DNA from: Planctomycetaceae bacterium
GTDB taxonomy: Bacteria > Planctomycetota > Planctomycetia > Pirellulales > Pirellulaceae
Assembly (NCBI GenBank): GCA_012965455.1
Contig: DTSG01000486.1
Span: 1-7,892, forward strand
Length of the DNA: 7,892 bases
Reading direction: 5' to 3'
Shown: one piece after another, positions 1-5,635 of the stretch
How the letters are laid out: each line of letters starts with the position of its first letter
Position numbering within the stretch: the first letter of the stretch is position 1
Notes under the pieces: model-generated
What the model was told of the DNA's origin: nothing
Databases searched by the model: none
The model's input: the letters and a program-made list of their open reading frames with translations, nothing else
Position numbers and translations under genes: made by a program

Positions 1-455
1 AAGTGGGTACTGGAGTAACAGCCGCCTTTAGTTTGCACTTTGGCGCTGTCTGCAAAGCGGCGACTTGGCCAGCGGTTAATTGTCATCAGTTGTATGTACA
101 TGACTTGCTGAAGCAGCCAATCAAGGTAAAGGATGGGTACGCTGATGTGCCGGACAAACCAGGGCTTGGAATCGAGGTTGATTGGAGTGCGGTGGTGAAG
201 TATAGCGTAGAAAAACCGACGGCGCGGCCTGACCCAAGGCGGATGATCGAGACGACTTGGCCTGATGGGCGCCGCATGATGACGGCCAACGACGGAACCG
301 TAAATTTCATGCTTAACCCCGCCCGTTCACCTGGCAACATGCCATTTTTTGAAAAGGGCGTCGATTCTCGGCTATTACCAGACGATGGCTCTGCTCAATG
401 GGACCAGTGGTATCAGCAGAGCCGTAAACAAGGACCAACGATGGTTGCCGGGTAA
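1..455 (+). CDS. Enolase-superfamily (mandelate racemase/muconate lactonizing enzyme-like) dehydratase, C-terminal part only
   Basis: Only the last ~150 residues are visible; the frame is open to the left edge, so the GTG at position 3 is probably an internal valine codon. The segment around residues 33-61, ending in PDKPGLGIEVDW, matches the C-terminal strand and tail of mandelate racemase/muconate lactonizing enzymes, where P-x-x-PGLG-[IV]-E-[IV]-D is characteristic. These enzymes abstract a proton alpha to a carboxylate with Mg2+; many bacterial members dehydrate sugar acids. The metal ligands and acid/base residues lie upstream of the window, so racemase, cycloisomerase and dehydratase cannot be separated. 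The tail of about 90 residues after that motif (ETTWPDGRR, FMLNPARS, PFFEKGVDSRLLPDDGS) is long for the superfamily; my impression is that planctomycete relatives have similar tails. It converges on an FAH-family hydrolase gene, which supports a sugar-acid role by inference. Confidence 0.72.
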   Translation, partial: VGTGVTAAFSLHFGAVCKAATWPAVNCHQLYVHDLLKQPIKVKDGYADVPDKPGLGIEVDWSAVVKYSVEKPTARPDPRRMIETTWPDGRRMMTANDGTVNFMLNPARSPGNMPFFEKGVDSRLLPDDGSAQWDQWYQQSRKQGPTMVAG

Positions 456-489
456 GAACCAGGCAAACATCAAAAAACCAACCGTAGGA

Positions 490-509
490 GGCAGCCCTCT
501 GTGGCTGCC
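490..509 (-). terminator. Hairpin between convergent genes, possible weak terminator
   Basis: GGCAGCC (490-496), a 6-nt loop, then GGCTGCC (503-509) form a perfect 7-bp GC-rich stem in the 61-bp gap between the convergent dehydratase and FAH-family genes. Read leftward, as the transcript of the FAH-family gene, the stem is followed about 12 nt later by six U residues (A-run at 472-477). That is further than in a standard intrinsic terminator. Read rightward there is no U-tract. It may end the leftward operon or only protect its 3' end. Confidence 0.4.
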
Positions 510-516
510 CGCGATA

Positions 517-1497
517 CTATATCGGCTCATTTTCCACGAGTGTTTCTAGGGTGCCGATGCTACTGATGTGAGCGTGCAATACATCACCTGCTTTGAGGAA
601 TGTATTCGTGGTTTTGCCAACACCGGCTGGCGTACCCGTAGAGATAATGTCGCCAGGTTCGAGTGTCATGGAGCGTGACAGGAATTCAATCACGGCCGCT
701 ATCGGAAACACTTGTAACGCCGTAGTGCTGTCCTGACGCAATTCACCGTTGAGTGATAGTTTAAGGTCGAGCGTTTGGGGGTCGGGTATCGAAGTTGGTG
801 TTGCAATGCAGGGACCGCAGGGGCAAGAACTGTCGTGCCATTTGCCATGCATCCAATCGAAGAACCCATCACGGGACCGTTCCTTGCGCTGTGGAAAAGG
901 GTGGTAACCACGGTCTGAGATATCGTTGACCACGGTATAACCTGCGACGTAATTCAGCGCGTCCGCTTCGGAGATGTGTTTCCCGCGGCGACCTATAACA
1001 ACAGCCAATTCAAGTTCCCAGTCAAAATTATCGGGGCTGGATGATGCAATTTGGATCGCGGTCCCAGGATCTGTAAGTGTGGTCGATGCCGGCTTCATAA
1101 AGACGTACGGGAATGTTTCCTCGCGCTCGATTGGATCTCCTCCTCCTTCTTGGACATGTGCGGAGTAGTTACCGGCGAGTAGCAACAGTTTATTGGGACG
1201 GGGAATCGGTACGAGCAGTTGAATGTCTTGGCACTCGGTCTTGAGTGAATCAACTTCATGTGGGTTAGCGCACAGCCATTGCCAGATCGCTTCAACCGAC
1301 GCTAGCTGTTCGCCGTCGGGAGGGAGCAGATCTAGCATACAGGTGACTTGCCCAAGCTGTGTGGCATCAATTGATGCGGCTGTATCGCCGTTCGCCGAGC
1401 AATAAGCGGTTGCTGCTGATTCAAGGTTGACCACGTGTTGATCAAAGTAAAAACCAAATGTTCGGATATCGTTTTGTTGGTACCGGCTGATTCTCAT
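517..1497 (-). CDS. Fumarylacetoacetate hydrolase (FAH) family protein
   Basis: A 326-residue protein with a ~95-residue N-terminal domain and a C-terminal FAH fold. FAH-family enzymes use Mg2+ or Mn2+ to cleave or hydrate beta-diketo or 2-keto acids. Visible family features: the lid segment GNYSAHVQEGG (about 109-119, H114 and E117), the acidic metal ligands in DWELELAVVIGR (E161, E163) and NDISDR (D192), the HGKWHDSSCPCGP segment (217-229), and the closing GDIISTGTPAGVG (282-294). The ATG at 1497 is chosen because MRISRYQ begins a normal family N-terminus; an ATG 21 codons upstream adds residues with no family character. AGGA lies about 11 nt before this start. The gene follows the Gfo/Idh/MocA gene by 72 nt on the same strand, so cotranscription is likely. 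Candidate roles are 2,4-diketo-3-deoxy-sugar-acid hydrolase or a related 2-keto acid hydrolase/dehydratase; the exact substrate is unknown. Confidence 0.88.
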   Translation of the reverse strand: MRISRYQQNDIRTFGFYFDQHVVNLESAATAYCSANGDTAASIDATQLGQVTCMLDLLPPDGEQLASVEAIWQWLCANPHEVDSLKTECQDIQLLVPIPRPNKLLLLAGNYSAHVQEGGGDPIEREETFPYVFMKPASTTLTDPGTAIQIASSSPDNFDWELELAVVIGRRGKHISEADALNYVAGYTVVNDISDRGYHPFPQRKERSRDGFFDWMHGKWHDSSCPCGPCIATPTSIPDPQTLDLKLSLNGELRQDSTTALQVFPIAAVIEFLSRSMTLEPGDIISTGTPAGVGKTTNTFLKAGDVLHAHISSIGTLETLVENEPI

Positions 1498-1569
1498 AGT
1501 AAGGAATCCTAGGAAGTGTTGTCTAGAAAAAGCAGTAAGTAATTTCAGTGACTGGAGCAATGAACCGCA

Positions 1570-2622
1570 TTAGCAATCGATGCGACGGCCTTCGTCGGAG
1601 GCGGTGATAATATTTTCGATAAGTCTAACCGTGTCGACCATTGACTGTGTTGTATTGCGACATGAGGCGACCTCGCCGCGGATCAGTGAGTACCAATCTC
1701 GCAGCAATGCTACACCGTTAACACCACCGTAGCCCGGTGTGTCGTCGGCAGGTGCAATGAATTCATCTTCCATCGCATACCATTGAGGCTGCGGGCCGTG
1801 AATTTCTATAACTCCGCCAGTGTTTTCTTTCCGCGGGTCCCAGTGCACCCAGCGTTCGCTGCCACGGAGTGTCCAGTACATTTCTCCCGCCCAACGCGGA
1901 ACCCAGTAGCCACCGGTAATGGTGGCAAGAGCGCCATGTTGCATATCGAGCAGAGCGGTTCCTCCGTCTTCGACAGTCGCGGGGATATCGCCAAACACGC
2001 CCACTCGAGCGGTAATTGCTTTGACGCTTTGGTCGGTGATGTACAGCAATAAGTCGAGATGATGACAAGCGAGCCAACTGAAGAAACCGGCATAGCTAAC
2101 GGTTTCGTCAAAAAGATAATGATCTCGGCCTCGGCGATTAACGTCGCTGGTTACATACTTGGATTCAATGCTAATGAGTTTCCCGAACTGACCGTCGCTG
2201 ACCATTTGGCGTAGCCGATTAGCGCATTGGTCATAACGAAACATGTAACCACTCTGAAAGGCAACTCCGGCTTGGTCGATAGCATTTTTTATCTGTTCAG
2301 CGTCTGTAACTCGGCCGGCGCCGGGTTTTTCTAGTAGGATGTGTTTTCCGGCTGCGGCGAGTTGTTGCACGACCGCGACGGTCTCGTCGTTCGGCAGGCA
2401 GATGACCGCAGCATCGAATTGTTCGGTGGCGATGAGTTCGGTGGTTGAAGTATAGCGTGGTAGATCAACGTAGCATTGTTGCAAACTGGCGGTAGTTCCA
2501 CCATACATTGGCACGAGGCTGGTAATTGCTGCCTCAGTGGTGACATTGGCGATCAGGTCACGCCAGCCAGCACCGTGGGGATTGTCGACTCCTATAAAGG
2601 CTAATTTCAACGGTTGAGTCAT
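1570..2622 (-). CDS. Gfo/Idh/MocA-family NAD(P)-dependent oxidoreductase
   Basis: A 350-residue protein of normal family length. It has an N-terminal Rossmann domain (about 1-125) and a C-terminal alpha/beta substrate domain. The family hallmark EKP sits at 98-100 (HILLEKPGAGR); its lysine is the usual catalytic or cofactor-contacting residue. ACHHLDLLLY (185-194) supplies the conserved His/Asp pair. The first glycine loop reads IGVDNPHGAGW (10-20), not the usual GxGxxG. Members oxidise or reduce sugars, inositols and sugar acids with NAD(P). The ATG at 2622 is preferred because the 26 in-frame codons upstream encode no family sequence and would run into the promoter region. No Shine-Dalgarno sequence precedes it. 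It is the first gene of a leftward pair with the FAH-family hydrolase and is divergent from pabB. The substrate cannot be assigned. Confidence 0.88.
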   Translation of the reverse strand: MTQPLKLAFIGVDNPHGAGWRDLIANVTTEAAITSLVPMYGGTTASLQQCYVDLPRYTSTTELIATEQFDAAVICLPNDETVAVVQQLAAAGKHILLEKPGAGRVTDAEQIKNAIDQAGVAFQSGYMFRYDQCANRLRQMVSDGQFGKLISIESKYVTSDVNRRGRDHYLFDETVSYAGFFSWLACHHLDLLLYITDQSVKAITARVGVFGDIPATVEDGGTALLDMQHGALATITGGYWVPRWAGEMYWTLRGSERWVHWDPRKENTGGVIEIHGPQPQWYAMEDEFIAPADDTPGYGGVNGVALLRDWYSLIRGEVASCRNTTQSMVDTVRLIENIITASDEGRRIDC

Positions 2623-2665
2623 GGTGAGTTTTAGTGGATTAATTGATGAGAAACTAACAGTTTTC

Positions 2666-2671
2666 ACTATA
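2666..2671 (-). promoter_or_regulatory. Possible -10 element for the leftward oxidoreductase/hydrolase pair
   Basis: On the minus strand the hexamer TATAGT (plus-strand ACTATA) lies about 44 nt before the oxidoreductase start codon, a suitable distance for a sigma70-type -10 box. No good -35 hexamer is seen 16-18 nt further upstream, so this is a weak call from position and AT-richness alone. Confidence 0.25.
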
Positions 2672-2696
2672 ACATAAAAACATTTCGAAAACGGGA

Positions 2697-2745
2697 TCAC
2701 GAATATCGATGCATTAGAGGGACGTTGAATTCAAGTCACGAATAT
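2697..2745. repeat. Direct repeat TCACGAATAT, two copies
   Basis: The 10-mer TCACGAATAT occurs exactly at 2697-2706 and 2736-2745, 39 bp apart start to start, inside the 236-bp divergent intergenic region. An exact 10-bp repeat is not expected often by chance in so short a stretch. It lies upstream of the possible leftward -10 box and abuts the second repeat family. It could be a pair of operator half-sites; no regulator gene in the window suggests which. Confidence 0.45.
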
Positions 2746-2773
2746 TAATTTGTGTTAATTGGTGTAATTTGTG
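2745..2773. repeat. Three tandem ~10-bp units, TTAATTKGTG
   Basis: TTAATTTGTG (2745-2754), TTAATTGGTG (2755-2764) and TAATTTGTG (2765-2773) follow one another with no spacer. The period is close to one helical turn, so a protein reading this unit would contact the same face of the DNA three times. It lies in the divergent intergenic region about 85 bp before the pabB start. It may be an activator or repressor site, or a chance AT-rich tandem duplication. Confidence 0.45.
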
Positions 2774-2843
2774 GTTGAACTTGGAGTTGGCAGCCCAGCC
2801 ACCGAGCGTACCACGGCGACTGCCCGAAGGTAAATTCTTCTGT

Positions 2844-2849
2844 TAAAAT
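2844..2849 (+). promoter_or_regulatory. Likely -10 element of pabB, predicting a very short or absent leader
   Basis: TAAAAT in the context TGTTAAAATC ends 9 nt before the pabB ATG. If it is a sigma70-type -10 box, transcription would start around 2856-2859, giving an almost leaderless mRNA. This fits the absence of any Shine-Dalgarno sequence before pabB. No convincing -35 hexamer is seen at the 17-nt position, so the call rests on the hexamer and its place. Confidence 0.4.
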
Positions 2850-2858
2850 CATGCCATC

Positions 2859-4292
2859 ATGAATGCGCCGAAATGTTTACCCCTTGTTGAAGAAATATTG
2901 CCGTTGGCGGATGTTGAATCCGTGTTTCTGCAATTGTCAAAACAACCCCATTGCCTGTTCCTTGACAGCGCAATGCAACAAGATGACCTCGGACGCTATT
3001 CCTTCATTACGGCAGATCCGTTTGATTATCTCGAGATTGCCAGCCATACAGTGACTGAGCTTGATGTCTTACAGCAACACTGGGATATACTGCTGCAAGA
3101 TCTTGAAATTCAAACCATCGATGAGTTACCACCATTTCAAGGTGGCGTGGCGGGCATGTTTAGCTATGACATAGGAGCCAGCCTCGAAAATATTCCAGCA
3201 CCACGCTGCAGTGAATTTAAAATCCCCTCGTTAGCGGTTGGTTTTTATGACACCGTCGTCGCATTTGATCATCATCAAAATCGGGCGTGGATTATTTCAC
3301 AAGGCTTACCAGAAAAGGATCCTGCCGCTCGGACCACACGTGCCATGGCACGCCTTGCACAATTTCGCGACTGGATCACCGAGCAATCTCCCCGCAGGCA
3401 ACAAATACCAATGGCGGGGATCGATGAAGCGACACTAGCGGCACAATTCCCTGTTTCTGCAAAAGGAGTGGCAGATGGGCGATTGACCAGTAATATGTCT
3501 GCTGAGAAATATCTTGAGACAGCGCAACAGGCGGTCGACTACATTCATGCTGGCGATATTTTCCAAGTTAATTTGAGCCAGCGGCTTTTACATCGGGCGA
3601 CCACCGATGCGGTCAGCCTGTATCAACGACTGCGGCAGCGTAACGCAGCAACATTTGCGGGATATTTTGCAATGAACGAGTTTGAGATTGCCAGTGCATC
3701 ACCTGAGCGATTTCTGCAGGTAACTCGAGGGGTTGTGGAAGCGCGACCGATCAAAGGAACACGCGCACGGATCGCTATGCCGGAAGCCGACCTCTACGCC
3801 GCTGCGGATTTACAACAGAGTGAGAAAGACCGAGCCGAAAACGTGATGATCGTGGATTTGTTGCGGAATGATATTTCCCGCGTCTGTGATTCGGATAGTG
3901 TGTTTGTGACAGACCTCTGCCGTCTGGAAGTTTATGAAACGGTCCAGCACTTAGTCAGTGTCGTCCAAGGGCGATTGCGTAGTGATACCAACGTATTTGA
4001 TCTTTTGCGAGCGACCTTTCCAGGTGGTTCCATTACCGGTACCCCCAAAGTGCGAGCGATGGAGTTAATCGCCGAGCTGGAGCCGACGGCACGTGGGCCA
4101 TATTGCGGTAGCTTAGGGTACATTGGGTTCAATGGAGACATGGATCTTAATATCCTCATACGTACGATTACGGCAGGTAAAGGTTGGTGGCAGTTTCCTG
4201 TTGGCGGGGGAATCGTCGCGCAATCAAATCCACAACGTGAATATGCGGAAACGTGGGAAAAAGCAGCCGGTATGTTGCGGGCCTTGAAATAG
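2859..4292 (+). CDS. pabB: Aminodeoxychorismate synthase component I (PabB)
   Basis: A 477-residue chorismate-binding enzyme that, with a glutamine amidotransferase subunit, converts chorismate and ammonia to 4-amino-4-deoxychorismate, the precursor of p-aminobenzoate. Residues 1-180 are the anthranilate synthase component I N-terminal region, including the FLDSA segment (34-38) at the place of the tryptophan-site LLES motif. Residues 212-475 are the chorismate-binding domain. Key motifs are PIKGTR (297-302), YETVQHLVS (359-367), FPGGSITGTPKVRAMELI (387-404), the GYIGFNGDMDLNILIRT region (420-436) and GGGIVAQSNPQREY (449-462). The lysine of PIKGT (K299) distinguishes PabB from TrpE, which has alanine there. 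The N-terminus fits the family, so the ATG at 2859 is accepted; no Shine-Dalgarno is present. pabA follows after 17 nt. The separate lyase (PabC) that releases pABA is not in the window. Confidence 0.93.
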   Translation: MNAPKCLPLVEEILPLADVESVFLQLSKQPHCLFLDSAMQQDDLGRYSFITADPFDYLEIASHTVTELDVLQQHWDILLQDLEIQTIDELPPFQGGVAGMFSYDIGASLENIPAPRCSEFKIPSLAVGFYDTVVAFDHHQNRAWIISQGLPEKDPAARTTRAMARLAQFRDWITEQSPRRQQIPMAGIDEATLAAQFPVSAKGVADGRLTSNMSAEKYLETAQQAVDYIHAGDIFQVNLSQRLLHRATTDAVSLYQRLRQRNAATFAGYFAMNEFEIASASPERFLQVTRGVVEARPIKGTRARIAMPEADLYAAADLQQSEKDRAENVMIVDLLRNDISRVCDSDSVFVTDLCRLEVYETVQHLVSVVQGRLRSDTNVFDLLRATFPGGSITGTPKVRAMELIAELEPTARGPYCGSLGYIGFNGDMDLNILIRTITAGKGWWQFPVGGGIVAQSNPQREYAETWEKAAGMLRALK

Positions 4293-4309
4293 GTAATAAT
4301 AGAAACGAT

Positions 4310-4972
4310 ATGATTTTACTCATCGATAATTACGATAGTTTTGTCCACAACCTCGCTCGGTATTTCCAGCGACTAGGACAACAAACGTTAGTTGTACGCA
4401 ATGATGCGATGACAATCGATGAAATCCGCGAACTCAGGCCGACTGCAATAGTCCTTTCACCAGGTCCCTGCGTCCCCGATACAGCTGGTATTAGCCTAGA
4501 GGTAGTTTCAGAATTGTCAGGCGAGTTTCCAATCTTAGGGATCTGCCTTGGGCACCAAGCCATCGGCCAAGCGTTTGGTGGTGATGTGATCTTAGGGGCG
4601 GAACCTGTGCATGGTCGCACCAGTTGCATTCAGCATGATGGTCGGGGGGTGTTCGCAAACGTACCACAGGGGTTTACCGCGTGCCGTTATCATTCGCTTG
4701 TGCTAGACCCTGTGACGTTGCCTGATGCCTTGGAGGTAACCGCACAGTTGGCGGATGAAACATTGATGGCGATCCGACATCGCGAGTATTGTGTCGTGGG
4801 TCTGCAGTTTCATCCAGAGTCGGTGCTCACGAACAACGGATATCTATTACTAGCTAATTTCCTCAAGATGGCCGGTGTAGATGTACCACATAATAATTTG
4901 ACGGTGGATAACGAACGGCATCTGGCTGTCGATCAAACGACGGATGAAACTGATCGAATCATTACGTTTTAA
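4310..4972 (+). CDS. pabA: Glutamine amidotransferase subunit of aminodeoxychorismate synthase (PabA; TrpG-like)
   Basis: A 220-residue class I glutamine amidotransferase that releases ammonia from glutamine and passes it to PabB. MILLIDNYDSFVHNLARY (1-18) is the classic N-terminus, so the ATG at 4310 is chosen over one 19 codons upstream that overlaps pabB. The nucleophile is C79 in GICLGHQ (77-83); H168 and E170 in QFHPES (166-171) complete the triad. LSPGP (49-53) and HGRTS (101-105) are also typical of PabA/TrpG. In many bacteria one such subunit serves both PabB and TrpE; adjacency to PabB makes PabA the main role here, though dual use is possible. The protein has about 30 extra C-terminal residues (190-220) beyond the usual end. 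It is 17 nt after pabB and 49 nt before the DUF447 gene, with no clear Shine-Dalgarno. Confidence 0.92.
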   Translation: MILLIDNYDSFVHNLARYFQRLGQQTLVVRNDAMTIDEIRELRPTAIVLSPGPCVPDTAGISLEVVSELSGEFPILGICLGHQAIGQAFGGDVILGAEPVHGRTSCIQHDGRGVFANVPQGFTACRYHSLVLDPVTLPDALEVTAQLADETLMAIRHREYCVVGLQFHPESVLTNNGYLLLANFLKMAGVDVPHNNLTVDNERHLAVDQTTDETDRIITF

Positions 4973-5021
4973 GATAGCGTCGATACGAATAAACGATCAA
5001 ATATGAAATGGTATTTTCGAT

Positions 5022-5588
5022 ATGATTCTTGAAGGCATTGTTACGACACACAACGAAGATGGCACAGTCAATGTTTCGCCAATGGGTCCTGACGTTGGTG
5101 ATGACGCTGTAGTTAATCAGTTTGTGCTTAAACCTTTCAATACGTCGCAGACCTATCAGAATTTGAAGCGCAGCGGGGTGGGAGTGTTGCATATTACGGA
5201 CGATGTGTTGCTGATTGCCCGCGCGGCCATTCATCAATTAACGGATGCACCGACGATTGACGAGAGTTGTGGCAATCTGCGGTTGGTGTTAGGGAATGCT
5301 TGCCGGTGGTTTGAATTTGAAGTCGTGGAATTGGACGACGAGCAGCAGCGGACGAGGATTCAATGCAAGACCACGCAGCAGGGAGAATTACGACCGTTCT
5401 GGGGATTCAATCGAGCTAAACATGCCGTTCTTGAAGCAGCCATTTTGGCGACACGAGTCGGGATTCTGGAGCGGCAGGAAATTGAACAACAGATGCAACA
5501 GCTAGAAATCATTGTCGGAAAAACCGCGGGTGAACAGGAACTCGCAGCATTTGAATTGATTCAACGTTTTTTGGCGGCCACAAATTAG
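5022..5588 (+). CDS. DUF447 family protein, probable tetrahydromethanopterin-linked function
   Basis: A 188-residue protein with strong DUF447 character. It opens with MILEGIVTTHNEDGTVNVSPMGP, continues with FVLKPFNTSQTYQNLKRSGVGVLHITDD (34-61) and LIARAAI (64-70), and has the diagnostic FNRAKHAVLEAAILATR (129-145). Proteins of this family adopt a flavin-reductase-like split barrel, so FMN or another flavin may bind. They occur in methanogenic archaea and in bacteria with H4MPT-dependent C1 transfer, where they have been linked to H4MPT biosynthesis; the reaction is not established to my knowledge. The ATG at 5022 gives the expected N-terminus and has no Shine-Dalgarno. It lies 49 nt after pabA on the same strand and ends 32 nt from the convergent DHPS-like gene. 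The family call is firm; the pathway role is inferred from family distribution and neighbours. Confidence 0.87.
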   Translation: MILEGIVTTHNEDGTVNVSPMGPDVGDDAVVNQFVLKPFNTSQTYQNLKRSGVGVLHITDDVLLIARAAIHQLTDAPTIDESCGNLRLVLGNACRWFEFEVVELDDEQQRTRIQCKTTQQGELRPFWGFNRAKHAVLEAAILATRVGILERQEIEQQMQQLEIIVGKTAGEQELAAFELIQRFLAATN

Positions 5589-5612
5589 CATTCGCCTAAT
5601 CTTGCTGAGACT

Positions 5613-5635
5613 AAAAACGATCAATCAGTTTTTTT
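5613..5635. terminator. AT-rich hairpin at the tail-to-tail junction, weak bidirectional terminator candidate
   Basis: AAAAAC (5613-5618) can pair with GTTTTT (5628-5633) around a 9-nt loop, at the junction of two convergent genes separated by 32 nt. The arms give a U-run in both directions, but the stem has only one G-C pair and would be unstable. The right arm lies inside the last codons of the leftward gene. Convergent transcription or factor-dependent termination could equally end these transcripts. Confidence 0.22.

Noticed and set aside
1783..2111. Overlapping open frames of about 90-105 codons on both strands within the oxidoreductase gene
   Set aside because: They are shadows of a gene with clear family motifs; their translations are irregular and match nothing recognisable.
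196..2458. Shared 13-mer TGAAGTATAGCGT at 196-208 and 2446-2458
   Set aside because: It lies inside two unrelated coding genes in different reading contexts. One such 13-bp match is about what chance gives in a window of this size.
2859..4292. Anthranilate synthase component I (TrpE) as the identity of the pabB gene
   Set aside because: The protein has PIKGT with lysine at 299; TrpE enzymes have PIAGT. No other trp genes are nearby.
4301..5031. Identical CGATATGATT around the starts of pabA and the DUF447 gene
   Set aside because: Both proteins begin Met-Ile-Leu, which accounts for most of the match; the remaining CGAT is too short to call a ribosome-binding signal.
4991..5624. Shared 10-mer AAACGATCAA at 4991-5000 and 5615-5624, with AAACGAT also before pabA
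   Set aside because: It falls at gene boundaries and looked like a common signal, but tens of chance 10-mer matches are expected in 7.9 kb and there is no consistent position relative to start codons.
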